From NCBI RefSeq assembly GCF_000455225.1, contig NZ_HF954537.1, positions 273,079 to 337,078 of the forward strand: a DNA stretch of 64,000 nucleotides, given 5' to 3'. The notes beneath the pieces are model-generated. The model was not told where the DNA came from. It did no database searches and was given only the letters and a program-made list of their open reading frames with translations. Position numbers and translations under genes: made by a program. The stretch's first letter is position 1, and each line of letters begins with the position of its first letter. Source of the stretch: Megasphaera massiliensis. Its GTDB lineage: Bacteria > Bacillota > Negativicutes > Veillonellales > Megasphaeraceae. Positions 50,979-59,731 of the stretch are shown one piece after another.

Positions 50979-51575
50979 ATGTGGAAAAAAATCATGAGCG
51001 GTTTATTGATGGCTGTCGCCTTAGTGACCCTTACGGCCTGCGGCAGTACGGGGACGACGGCGGCACAGCCGGCATCGGACGGGGCTAAGGCTGCCGCTTC
51101 TCAAGGAAAGGTCTTAGTCGTCTACTTCTCGGCAACGGGCAATACGAAACGCGTAGCCGAAACGATTGCCAACCATGAAAATGCGACGGTCTTTGAAATC
51201 AAGCCGACCGAGCCGTATTCCGACAGCGACCTCAACTACCGCGACGACAACAGCCGCGTCGTTCGCGAACACGCCCAGCCTCAGCTGCGGCCGACCTATG
51301 AAGGCGACGTCGCCGACTGGGATTCCTACGATACGGTCTACATCGGTTACCCCCTGTGGTGGCAGCAGGCGCCGCATGTCGTCTACACCTTCGTGGAAGG
51401 TCATAACTTCAGCGGCAAAAAGGTCATTCCTTTCTGCACGTCAGCGGCAAGCTCCCTCGGTGACAGCGGTCAGAACCTGGCCAAGGCAGCAGGCACCGGC
51501 GATTGGCAGACCGGTGTCCGCTTCAATGGCGGGGCCAGCGACAACGACGTCTTGAACTGGCTGCAGCAGCAGTAA
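50979..51575 (+). CDS. Flavodoxin-like lipoprotein
   Basis: 198 aa. N-terminal signal with lipobox LTAC (Cys21), so it is predicted to be anchored in a membrane on the periplasmic side, then an Ala-rich linker and a flavodoxin domain: KVLVVYFSATGNTKRVAETI (FMN phosphate loop), YDTVYIGYPLWWQQAP and CTSAASSLGDSG. Flavodoxins of this exported type occur beside periplasmic oxidoreductases and hydrolases, as here. AAGGGGG is 7-8 bp before the ATG. It is the last gene of this run. Confidence 0.9.
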   Translation: MWKKIMSGLLMAVALVTLTACGSTGTTAAQPASDGAKAAASQGKVLVVYFSATGNTKRVAETIANHENATVFEIKPTEPYSDSDLNYRDDNSRVVREHAQPQLRPTYEGDVADWDSYDTVYIGYPLWWQQAPHVVYTFVEGHNFSGKKVIPFCTSAASSLGDSGQNLAKAAGTGDWQTGVRFNGGASDNDVLNWLQQQ

Positions 51576-51639
51576 GAAAAAATCCGGCAGGAATAAATCG
51601 ATTCCTTAGGGAAAAGATAATAAAAAAAGAGATTTTTTG

Positions 51640-51674
51640 TTCCGAGCAACCTCGACGGGCTGCTCGGAATTTTT
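51640..51674 (+). terminator. Rho-independent terminator
   Basis: TTCCGAGCA (51640-51648) pairs with TGCTCGGAA (51661-51669), followed by a T-run to 51674. It separates the flavodoxin transcript from the cobalamin operon. Confidence 0.85.
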
Positions 51675-51743
51675 TGTTGCCAAAACATAGAATCTCAGGC
51701 TTTTCGTTGGTGGAAAGGATGTGCCGGGAAAGAGGGGGTGCGA

Positions 51744-51795
51744 TACCGATATCGGTACACACCATACACCGATATCGGTATAAATATGGTATAAT
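51744..51795 (+). promoter_or_regulatory. Tandem palindromic operators and promoter of the cobalamin operon
   Basis: TACCGATATCGGTA (51744-51757) is a perfect 14-bp palindrome; a second copy, CACCGATATCGGTA (51767-51780), has its centre 23 bp downstream. The -10 TATAAT is at 51790-51795; the -35 position falls within the second palindrome and is not a good TTGACA match. The expected leader (about 50 nt) is too short for a cobalamin riboswitch, so control by a dimeric DNA-binding protein is likely. Confidence 0.75.
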
Positions 51796-51855
51796 ATCTT
51801 TGGTTTATATTAACGGATTGCAGAGGCACCGATTTTTTTAGAAGGGGGACAGGTC

Positions 51856-52899
51856 GTGAACGCAGTTGTTTTTTCCTTTACCAAAGCCGGAACGGCCCTT
51901 GGCGGCAGAGCAGCAGCCTTCCTTCAGCAAAATGGCTGGCAGGTCCGTCAGGCGACGCTCGCGAAGTTTGCCATACCGCCGGCCGTCTCCTTCGACCCGT
52001 CTCTGCGGGAAGAAACGGGCCGGGCTTTTCAATCGGCACGGCTCCTCCTTTTCGTCGGGGCAGCGGCCATCGCCGTGCGGTCTATTGCGCCTTTTATCCG
52101 TAAAAAGGATCAGGACCCGGCGGTTATCGTCATCGACGAAAAAGGGCAGTTCGTCATTCCCATCTTGTCCGGTCATATTGGCAGAGCCAATGAATGGGCC
52201 CGGCAAGTGGCTGAGGCCATAGGGGGACAGGCCGTCATTACGACGGCAACCGACGTCAATGCCTTATTTGCCGTCGATGAATGGGCCGCAAAGGCCGGTC
52301 TGCGCCTGTCTTCTCTGACGGAGGCCAAGGCCTTTGCTGCGGGTCTTCTGGAAAGGGGAAGGGCTGGCTTGTACAGTGAGTTTCCCATTGAAGGTCCTTT
52401 GCCGCCGGGCTTGGTCATGACGACGGATTGTGAAACGGGGTTGATTGTGACGACGAAAGAGAACCTGTCCCTTTTTCAAACTTCCGTCATGGTAAGACCG
52501 GCTATTCTCCATGTCGGCATCGGCTGCCGCCGCGGAACCTCATCCTCGGCTATTGAAAATGCCGTCTCATCGGCCCTTAAAGAGGCCAACCTCTCGAAAG
52601 AGGCCGTGGCGGACGTCAGCAGCCTCGACGTCAAGCGGGATGAAACGGGGCTCTTGGCCTTTGCTAAAGAGCGGTCATGGCCTATCCGCTTCTTTACGGC
52701 CGACGAGCTCAACGCTGTGCCGGGCACGTTTACGGCTTCGGATTTTGTCCGACAGGCCGTCGGGACGGACAATGTCTGTGAACGATCGGCCGTCAAGGCA
52801 AGTGGCGGCGGCAAGCTCGTCGTTTCCAAAAAGGCCGGTCAGGGTATCACCGTGGCCGTTGCCTGTGAATCGTATATACTCCGATTTTTAAATGTTTAG
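51856..52899 (+). CDS. cbiG: Cobalt-precorrin-5A hydrolase CbiG
   Basis: 347 aa. In the anaerobic pathway CbiG opens the delta-lactone ring and releases acetaldehyde. The N-terminal domain contains LLFVGAAAIAVRSIAPFI and IVIDEKGQFVIPILSGHIG, ending with ANEWARQVAEAIGG; the C-terminal domain starts at LHVGIGCRRGTSSSAIENAV. The start is GTG 51856 with AAGGGGGA about 8 bp upstream. First gene of the cobalamin operon. Confidence 0.9.
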   Translation: MNAVVFSFTKAGTALGGRAAAFLQQNGWQVRQATLAKFAIPPAVSFDPSLREETGRAFQSARLLLFVGAAAIAVRSIAPFIRKKDQDPAVIVIDEKGQFVIPILSGHIGRANEWARQVAEAIGGQAVITTATDVNALFAVDEWAAKAGLRLSSLTEAKAFAAGLLERGRAGLYSEFPIEGPLPPGLVMTTDCETGLIVTTKENLSLFQTSVMVRPAILHVGIGCRRGTSSSAIENAVSSALKEANLSKEAVADVSSLDVKRDETGLLAFAKERSWPIRFFTADELNAVPGTFTASDFVRQAVGTDNVCERSAVKASGGGKLVVSKKAGQGITVAVACESYILRFLNV

Positions 52900-52913
52900 A
52901 AGGATGTGATTTC

Positions 52914-53645
52914 ATGAAACCACATATTTACGTCGTCGGCATCGGTCCCGGCTCTGAACAGGGCATGACCTTGGAGGCCAAGGCTGTCCTCGAAGGCTGC
53001 GACTGCATCGTCGGCTACCATACATACATCGATTTGATTCGCAGCTATTTTCCTGACAAGGAATTTGTCGTCACCGGCATGACTCAGGAAGTGGCTCGCT
53101 GCCGCTTGGTCTTGGAACGAGCCCTTGAGGGGCAGAAGGTGGCCATCGTTTCCAGCGGTGACGCCGGCATCTACGGCATGGCCGGCATCATGCACGAAGT
53201 GGCTGCCGATACGCCGGACGTTGACATCGAAGTCATTCCCGGCGTCACCGCTGCCAGTGCCGGTGCCGCTCTTTTGGGGGCGCCCCTCATTGCCGACGCC
53301 TGCCTCATTTCCTTGAGCGATCTTCTGACGCCGTGGGATAAGATTGAAAACCGCCTCGACTGCGCTGCAGCCGGGGACTTTGTCATCTGCCTCTATAACC
53401 CGGCCAGCAAGAAGCGGTCTGACTACCTCGAAAAGGCTTGTGACATCATCCTGCGCCATCAGTCGGCCCATACGCCGGCAGGCATCGTCCGCAACATCGG
53501 CCGTGACGGTCAAGACGTCAAAATTCTTACCTTAGGCGAATTGCGGACGCAGCACCTCGACATGTTCTGCACGGTCTTTATCGGCAACAGCCAGACGAAA
53601 ATCCTGAACGGCAAGTTGGTTACGCCGCGAGGCTATCGGTTATGA
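52914..53645 (+). CDS. cobJ: Precorrin-3B C(17)-methyltransferase
   Basis: 243 aa SAM-dependent tetrapyrrole methylase (CobJ/CbiH) that adds the C17 methyl during ring contraction. Family landmarks: IYVVGIGPGSEQGMTLEA at the start, IVSSGDAGIYGMAG, VIPGVTAASAGAALLGAPL, and DFVICLYNPASKKR. It starts 14 bp after cbiG with AGAAGGA upstream and overlaps the next gene by 4 bp. Confidence 0.94.
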   Translation: MKPHIYVVGIGPGSEQGMTLEAKAVLEGCDCIVGYHTYIDLIRSYFPDKEFVVTGMTQEVARCRLVLERALEGQKVAIVSSGDAGIYGMAGIMHEVAADTPDVDIEVIPGVTAASAGAALLGAPLIADACLISLSDLLTPWDKIENRLDCAAAGDFVICLYNPASKKRSDYLEKACDIILRHQSAHTPAGIVRNIGRDGQDVKILTLGELRTQHLDMFCTVFIGNSQTKILNGKLVTPRGYRL

Positions 53646-54343
53646 TCGGTCCGGTGTGGATTGCCGGCGGGACGACGGAAGGGCGGAAACTGGCCGGTTA
53701 CGCCGCACGCTTTCAGGTCAAAGCCTTCGTCTCCGTAGCGACGGCCTACGGCGCGTCCTTATTGCCGAAAAGTCCTTATGTGACCGTCCTGGAAGGCCGA
53801 ATGGATGAGGGACAGATGGAAGGATTTTTGAAGGACAAAGGGATACGCCTTGCCATCGACGCCACCCATCCCTATGCCACGGTCGTCACCGACAACATCA
53901 AGGCAGCCTGCCAAAAGGCCGGTGTCCCTTATCGCCGCATCAACCGCCGGGCCGGAACGTACCGGACGGATGGCCGCACCATTGCCGTTCGCACCGTCGA
54001 CGAAGCCGTCGAAGTCCTGAGTCATACGGAAGGGAACGTATTTTTGACGACGGGCAGTAAGAACCTCGATGCCTTTGCCAAGATCCCGGGCTATGAAAAT
54101 CGAGTCTATGCCCGTATTTTACCGGTCAAGGCCTCCCTCGAACGGGCCTTGGATTTGGGCTACCCGCCGGCGCGCCTGATCTGCATGCAGGGGCCTTTCT
54201 CGGCGGACCTCAATGCGGCCATGTTTAAAGAGACCGGGGCCCGCTACGTCGTCACTAAAAATTCAGGGCACACCGGCGGCTTCCAAGAAAAACTGAAAGG
54301 GGCCGAACGAACGGGGGCGACGGTCATCATCATCGAACGCTGA
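53642..54343 (+). CDS. cobK: Precorrin-6A reductase
   Basis: 233 aa. NADPH-dependent reduction of (cobalt-)precorrin-6A (CobK/CbiJ). Motifs: VWIAGGTTEGRKLAGY at the N-terminus, AIDATHPYATVVTDNIKAAC, and KNSGHTGGFQEKL near the C-terminus. The ATG overlaps the cobJ stop (ATGA). It lies 34 bp before cobL. Confidence 0.92.
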   Translation: MIGPVWIAGGTTEGRKLAGYAARFQVKAFVSVATAYGASLLPKSPYVTVLEGRMDEGQMEGFLKDKGIRLAIDATHPYATVVTDNIKAACQKAGVPYRRINRRAGTYRTDGRTIAVRTVDEAVEVLSHTEGNVFLTTGSKNLDAFAKIPGYENRVYARILPVKASLERALDLGYPPARLICMQGPFSADLNAAMFKETGARYVVTKNSGHTGGFQEKLKGAERTGATVIIIER

Positions 54344-54377
54344 CAGGGAGATTATTTCGTCAGGGAAAGGACGCTAT

Positions 54378-55595
54378 ATGCATATCTATGTTATCGGCAC
54401 CGGTCCGGGGAATCCGGATCTTTTGACCGTACAAGCCAAACGTGCCATCGAAGCCTCGACCCTTCTCGTCGGCGACAAGCGGATGCTGGAACCCTTTGAG
54501 GGGACGGGAAAAGAATTGGTCCGGACTTATCGGCGCGATGAAATCTGCCGCCTGGCGGCGTCGCGGACGGAGGAGGACGGTCCTATGGCCGTCTTGGTAT
54601 CGGGGGATGTCGGCTTTTTCAGCCTGGCAGCCTTATTGAAGAACATCCCGGACTGCACCGTGACCCGTATCGCCGGCATCAGCAGTCTGGTCTACTTTGC
54701 CGCGGCCTTGGAGACATCTTGGAATGACGTCTTCATCGTCAGCCGCCATGGCAGGCAGGAACCGCTTATTCCGGCTGTACGCCAGCATGCCAAGGTCTTC
54801 GTCCTCACCGGCGGCAGCGAATCACCGGCTGCCCTCTGCCGCAGTCTCTGTGACAGAGGGCTTGGAGCCGTGCGGGTTGCCATCGGCTGTAATCTCTCTT
54901 ATGACGACGAAGTCATCCTTCGCGGTACGGCTGCTGACTTTACGGAAAGAGGGGACGACGCCTTAGCCGTCATGATGATTGAAAATGACGACGCCCGTCC
55001 TTGGCAGCGCCCTGTACACGGTCTTGCCGACGAGGCTTTTTTGCGGGGTAAGGCGCCCATGACCAAACAGGAAATCCGCAGCGTGGCCTTGTCGAAACTG
55101 GCACCGGCTGCCGATGCCGTCGTCTACGATATCGGTGCCGGTACCGGGTCCTGTACGGTGGAACTGGCCCTGCAGGCGCCCTTTGGAAGGGTTTATGCCT
55201 TTGAAATAAACGACGATGCCCTGCGGGTCTTGAAGCAAAATATTGCCCACTTCGACCTGTCCAATGTCACCGTCGTCGCCGGCGATGCCCGTGAGCGCCT
55301 GAAAGATATCGAGACGCCGCCTAATTACGCCTTTATCGGCGGTACCAAGGGGCGGTTGGCGGCTATCCTTGACGAATTGTACGGCAAAAATGAAGCCTGT
55401 GCCGTCGTCGTCACGGCCATTACCATCGAGACCTTGGCGGCCCTTACGACCTACTACGGATCTCATCCCGGGTATGATTTCGATATTACTCAGGTCAGTG
55501 CGGCCCGCAGTCAAAAAGTCGGCGCCAGCCATCTCATGATGGCCCAGAATCCGATTTTTATTGTAACCATTGTCCGCCGTTCCGATGTTTCCTGA
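54378..55595 (+). CDS. cobL: Precorrin-6Y C5,15-methyltransferase (CbiE-CbiT fusion)
   Basis: 405 aa. N-terminal CbiE-type methylase (about 1-200: IYVIGTGPGNPDLLTVQA, SGDVGFFSLAALL) fused to a C-terminal CbiT domain (about 215-405) with the Rossmann SAM site VVYDIGAGTGSCTVELAL and later FIGGTKGRL. The fusion methylates C5 and C15 and decarboxylates the acetate at C12. It is the single-polypeptide arrangement, equivalent to CobL of aerobic organisms. RBS GGAAAGGA precedes the ATG. Confidence 0.93.
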   Translation: MHIYVIGTGPGNPDLLTVQAKRAIEASTLLVGDKRMLEPFEGTGKELVRTYRRDEICRLAASRTEEDGPMAVLVSGDVGFFSLAALLKNIPDCTVTRIAGISSLVYFAAALETSWNDVFIVSRHGRQEPLIPAVRQHAKVFVLTGGSESPAALCRSLCDRGLGAVRVAIGCNLSYDDEVILRGTAADFTERGDDALAVMMIENDDARPWQRPVHGLADEAFLRGKAPMTKQEIRSVALSKLAPAADAVVYDIGAGTGSCTVELALQAPFGRVYAFEINDDALRVLKQNIAHFDLSNVTVVAGDARERLKDIETPPNYAFIGGTKGRLAAILDELYGKNEACAVVVTAITIETLAALTTYYGSHPGYDFDITQVSAARSQKVGASHLMMAQNPIFIVTIVRRSDVS

Positions 55596-55617
55596 CGGTC
55601 TTATAAAGGAGGTTCCT

Positions 55618-57030
55618 ATGGCGCATCGATCCACGATTCCGCGGCTGTTAATCGCGGCTCCCAAAAGCGGCAGCGGCAAGACGACCGTCGTCTGTGCCCT
55701 GCTGCAGGCTTTAAAAAAGCGCGGATTGTCCATGACAGCCTTTAAGTCCGGCCCGGACTATATCGATCCCATGTTCCACCGCCGCGTCCTTCACACTCCG
55801 TCGTATAACCTCGATCTCTTTCTCTTCGGCCGCGGCGAAAAAGGAGCCCAAGCGGCCCGGCAGCTTCTTTGCCGTCATGGAGAAAAGTCTGACCTGGTTC
55901 TCATCGAAGGGGCCATGGGCTATTACGACGGTGTCGGAAGGGGTCACGAAGCCAGTGCTTATGACGTTGCCGCCGTTACCGATACACCGGTCGTAATTGT
56001 CGTCGACGGCCGTGGGGCAGGGCTCTCCTTAGGTGCCGTCTTAAAGGGAATGGCCGATTTTTATCCGGACAGCCATATCGTCGGCTTTATCGTAAACCGC
56101 ATAAAACCCATGGTATACGCCCATTTTAAGGACGCTTGGGAAAAGGCCTCGGGCCTTACGGCTTTAGGCGCCCTTCCGGATCTTCCGGACTGCGCCTTTT
56201 CCAGTCGCCACCTGGGATTAGTGACGGCCGGAGAAATACAGAACCTTCAGGCTATTATGGAGCGCCTGACGGACGCGGCTGAAATGCATATCGACCTCGA
56301 CGGCCTGTTAACCCTGGCCCGGGCAGCCTCGCCCCTTGCCGAAGGAGACGCGCTGGAAGCGGGGAAAGAAGGGGAGATGGAACGACAGGCTGTCATTGCC
56401 GTGGCCCGTGACGAGGCTTTTTGCTTTTACTACGAAGACAGCCTGGACATCCTTCGCCGCTGCGGGGCCGAATTGATCTTTTTCAGCCCCCTTCACGACA
56501 GCAATCTGCCGCCTTGCGACGGTCTTTATGTGGGCGGCGGCTATCCCGAACTTTACGCTCGAGAACTTGAAGTTAACGAAAGCCTGCGCGGCCAGATCAG
56601 ACAGGCCTTGATAGGCGGACTGCCTTGCTTTGCCGAATGCGGCGGCTTCATGTATCTCCATCAGTATTTTCGCGGCGACGACGGGAAGCTTTGGGCCTGG
56701 GTCGGTGCCGTTCCCGGTGAGACCTTTATGACGACGTCCCTTCAGCACTTCGGTTACGTGACCTTACAGGCAGAAGAAGACAACCTCCTCTGTAAGGCCG
56801 GTGACACCATACCGGCTCATGAATTCCATTATTCCAAGAGTTCTCTGGAAGGGGAGGCCTTTACGGCCTATAAGGCCGGGAGTCGGCGTTCCTGGCCCGG
56901 CGGCGTGGCCGGTGAAACCTTAGCCGCCAGTTATCTCCACCTCCATTTCCTCGGAAATCCGGATTGGGCGGCTAACTTCGTCAAAGCCTGCCGGGATCGA
57001 GGTCGTTTCAGAAAGGATGAATCTGTATGA
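55618..57030 (+). CDS. cbiA: Cobyrinate a,c-diamide synthase
   Basis: 470 aa. ATP- and glutamine-dependent amidation of the a and c side chains (CbiA/CobB). N-terminal dethiobiotin-synthase-like domain with LLIAAPKSGSGKTTVVCAL (P-loop) and FKSGPDYIDPMFH; C-terminal class I glutamine amidotransferase-type domain with LYVGGGYPELYA and nucleophile Cys in CFAECGGFMYL, and HEFHYS near the end. ATG 55618 is 4 bp after AAAGGAGG (55606-55613); a longer frame in the previous gene is not needed. It overlaps cbiC by 4 bp. Confidence 0.94.
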   Translation: MAHRSTIPRLLIAAPKSGSGKTTVVCALLQALKKRGLSMTAFKSGPDYIDPMFHRRVLHTPSYNLDLFLFGRGEKGAQAARQLLCRHGEKSDLVLIEGAMGYYDGVGRGHEASAYDVAAVTDTPVVIVVDGRGAGLSLGAVLKGMADFYPDSHIVGFIVNRIKPMVYAHFKDAWEKASGLTALGALPDLPDCAFSSRHLGLVTAGEIQNLQAIMERLTDAAEMHIDLDGLLTLARAASPLAEGDALEAGKEGEMERQAVIAVARDEAFCFYYEDSLDILRRCGAELIFFSPLHDSNLPPCDGLYVGGGYPELYARELEVNESLRGQIRQALIGGLPCFAECGGFMYLHQYFRGDDGKLWAWVGAVPGETFMTTSLQHFGYVTLQAEEDNLLCKAGDTIPAHEFHYSKSSLEGEAFTAYKAGSRRSWPGGVAGETLAASYLHLHFLGNPDWAANFVKACRDRGRFRKDESV

Positions 57031-57656
57031 AGATAGAACATATTTTACCGGCCGACATCGAACGCCGCAGCATGGAAATTATTGAAAGCGAACTGGGGCC
57101 GATTGAGCTTCCGCCCGATGAAAAGGACATCATCAAGCGCGTCGTTCACACCAGCGCCGACTTCGATTACGTCCGCAACCTGCGCTTCAGCGAGGGTGCC
57201 GTAACGAAGGCCCTAGAAGCCTTGAAAGGCGGCTGCACCATCGTGACCGATACCAATATGGCCTGTATGGGCATCAGTAAGCCCGGTCTTACGAAACTGG
57301 GCTGCCAAAAGGTCTGCTTCATGGCTGATGACGACGTAGCCGCTGCGGCCCGGGAACAGGGGACGACGCGGGCTCAGGCCTCGATGGATAAGGCCGCCGG
57401 TCTTACGGGACCGCTCATCATCGCCGTCGGCAATGCGCCGACAGCCCTTCTGCGCCTGAAAGAACTCATCGATGAAGGACGCATCGCGCCGGCCCTCATC
57501 ATCGGCGTTCCCGTCGGCTTCGTCAATGTCGAATACGCCAAAGACGTCATCATGGAAGCCGGCGTCCCTTATATCGTCGCTAAAGGACGAAAAGGGGGCA
57601 GCACCATTGCCGCTGCTATCTGCAACGCCCTCATTTATAAACTGACTCGCGGATAA
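57027..57656 (+). CDS. cbiC: Precorrin-8X / cobalt-precorrin-8 methylmutase
   Basis: 209 aa (CobH/CbiC), moves a methyl from C11 to C12 to give (hydrogeno- or cobalt-)cobyrinate. Motifs: VVHTSADFDYVRNLRFSEGA with the catalytic His, TIVTDTNMACMGISK, and GVPVGFVNVEYAKD, with KGRKGGSTIAAA near the C-terminus. Last gene of the operon. The window lacks cbiD, cbiF and a chelatase, so the pathway is completed elsewhere. Confidence 0.94.
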   Translation: MKIEHILPADIERRSMEIIESELGPIELPPDEKDIIKRVVHTSADFDYVRNLRFSEGAVTKALEALKGGCTIVTDTNMACMGISKPGLTKLGCQKVCFMADDDVAAAAREQGTTRAQASMDKAAGLTGPLIIAVGNAPTALLRLKELIDEGRIAPALIIGVPVGFVNVEYAKDVIMEAGVPYIVAKGRKGGSTIAAAICNALIYKLTRG

Positions 57657-57743
57657 GCCCATATCTTACTTACTTCTTACTGGCACGGCGCCGTCATGCG
57701 TAGTATAATAAGGGCGACATTTAAATGAGAGGGAGTGTAGAGT

Positions 57744-58649
57744 ATGGAAACATGGCTTGATTTGCACATGCATACAAAATACAGCATGGACGGTCAGTTT
57801 GAACCGGCCGACTTGATACGTCAGTGCGCTGACGCGAAGGTACAGGCCGTGGCCGTCACCGACCACGATTCCACCCGGGCCATTCCCGAAGCACGGGAAG
57901 AAGCGTCCCGGCTGGGACTGCGCCTCATACCGGGCATTGAAATCAGTTGTCAGCATGAGGGGAAGAACTTTCACCTCTTAGGCTATGGGATTCATCCCGA
58001 TGCCGCCGTATTTGAAGCGATTGAAAAGGATGTGTACGGCCAACGAAAAGTCGTGTCCGACAAAGTGCTCGACGCCGTCGAAGCCTTAGGCATCGTCCTC
58101 GACCGCGACGCCATTTGGAAACTTTGTACCAGTGGTGTCGTCGCGTCGGTTCACATCGCTCGCGTTGCCCTTTCGGACCCGCGCAATGCCGACTGCCCCG
58201 TCCTGGCACCCTATCGGCCGGGCGGCAGCCGCAGTGCTGCGCCCTATGTCAACTTCGGCTGGGATATCTGCGGTCAGGGGGGACCGGCCTTCATCCCCAT
58301 GACCTTCATGGATTTTTCAAAGGCTGTCGATATCATTCACAATCAGGGCGGCGCCGCCGTATTGGCCCATCCCGGAGCCAATATGAAGCAGAACCGTCCT
58401 TTGACGGAAACCCTCATCGCTCTCGGTCTGGACGGCATCGAAGCTTACTGCAGCTATCACGATGATGATACGGCTGCCTTTTACCGCCGGATTGCCGATG
58501 AACACGGCCTGATGGCGACCATTGGCAGCGACTACCACGGCCGGGCTAAGCCGCATATTGCCCTCGGCACGTACGGTCATCCTGAGCCGCAGGCTTTGTG
58601 GGACCGCCTGGTCGCACACATTCAAAATCATCATGGGGAAGTGTACTAA
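57744..58649 (+). CDS. PHP-domain phosphoesterase (TrpH/RNase AM-like)
   Basis: 301 aa. PHP fold metal ligands: DLHMHTKYSMDG at the N-terminus, AVAVTDHDSTRAI, IPGIEISCQHEG, LAHPGAN and SDYHGRAKPH near the end, forming a trinuclear site. TrpH/YciV-type members hydrolyse 3',5'-nucleoside bisphosphates or short 5'-RNA ends. A -10-like TATAAT is at 57704-57709 and GGGAG precedes the ATG. The start is unambiguous. Confidence 0.88.
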   Translation: METWLDLHMHTKYSMDGQFEPADLIRQCADAKVQAVAVTDHDSTRAIPEAREEASRLGLRLIPGIEISCQHEGKNFHLLGYGIHPDAAVFEAIEKDVYGQRKVVSDKVLDAVEALGIVLDRDAIWKLCTSGVVASVHIARVALSDPRNADCPVLAPYRPGGSRSAAPYVNFGWDICGQGGPAFIPMTFMDFSKAVDIIHNQGGAAVLAHPGANMKQNRPLTETLIALGLDGIEAYCSYHDDDTAAFYRRIADEHGLMATIGSDYHGRAKPHIALGTYGHPEPQALWDRLVAHIQNHHGEVY

Positions 58650-58652
58650 ATC

Positions 58653-59619
58653 ATGAAACAAAGCAAGACCCTGTCAGCCCTGGCCGTTGCGCTGTGGCTG
58701 GCTTTTGGTTTTTCAAGCCTGTCGTTGGCGGCATCGCCGTCGGACATCGAAGCGGCCTATACGGTCGGTGCCGTTTCCGATTCGAATCAGTCCGTAACGA
58801 AGGCGGCTACTGAAAAAGGAAAGGCGACGGTAAAGAAAAAGGGCGTCGATAAAAAAATCGTCGTCCGAAAAGAAGGGGACGAAAGGGGATACCCCTGCCC
58901 AATCTTTGACAGACGGCGAATCCTCAGAACTTCAGCCCGTCGCCGTGAGCAGTGTACCCCGGGATGCGAAGCCTGCCGGAGCCCGCGGCGTCCTGCGGAC
59001 CTATCATCCGGCAACGGATGCAGCCCCGGCCGAACCGATGGCTATTAAGGAAACGAATTTCCGCTTCAATGAACCCTTATTGCTGCGGCCCAAGACGGAC
59101 ATGATCGTCATCCACCACGTCGGCATTCCCGACGGCGATACGTCGGCGGCTGCCATTCACCGAGCCCATTTAGCGAACGGCTGGGCCGGCATCGGCTACC
59201 ATTACGTTATCCGCAAAGACGGGACCATCGAACGGGGACGCCCCTTAGCGACGGTCGGAGCCCATGCCCAAGGGCAAAACTATCACACTGTCGGCATCAA
59301 CGTCACGGGGAACTTCGATAAAGAAATTCCCACGCCGGCTCAGCTCCATGCCCTAGAAGGCCTCGTTGCCTGGTTGTGCAAGATTTATGAAATCACGCCG
59401 AGTGCAGCGACCATCGTCGGTCACCGTGACGTCAATAGTACGGACTGCCCGGGTCAGCACCTCTACGACATGCTGCCTCAGATCCGCCGCGATGTGGAAA
59501 AGCGGATGGAAGGCGATGCTGCTCCGTCTTATGAAGATACCCTGAAAGAAAAGAGCCTCCTCAAGATGAGTCGTAAGGAACGGGAAGCCTTTATCATGCA
59601 GGGCGCGGCGGGACGATAA
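58653..59619 (+). pseudogene. Exported N-acetylmuramoyl-L-alanine amidase (Amidase_2), frameshifted
   Basis: From ATG 58653 the first ~75 residues are a signal peptide (LSALAVALWLAFGFSSLSLA) and a Lys-rich linker in frame 3. The rest, an Amidase_2/PGRP domain, lies in frame 1 and runs to 59619: MIVIHHVGIPDGD (Zn His), GWAGIGYHYVIRKDG, and VGHRDVNSTDCPGQH (His and Cys ligands). The switch is in the purine-rich stretch AAAAGAAGGGGACGAAAGGG (58868-58887), where one inserted or two missing bases suffice. Without it the enzyme would be about 320 aa and periplasmic. Homopolymer slippage or a sequencing error are both possible. Confidence 0.75.
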
Positions 59620-59731
59620 TGTGCCTAGTCGGGACGAATGAACTATGATATAATAAAAAACACGCAAGTATGATGATAATTATCGAGGGCTTTGGGAAAC
59701 TAAAGCCCCCTTTGTCATGAGGTAAAAAAGC

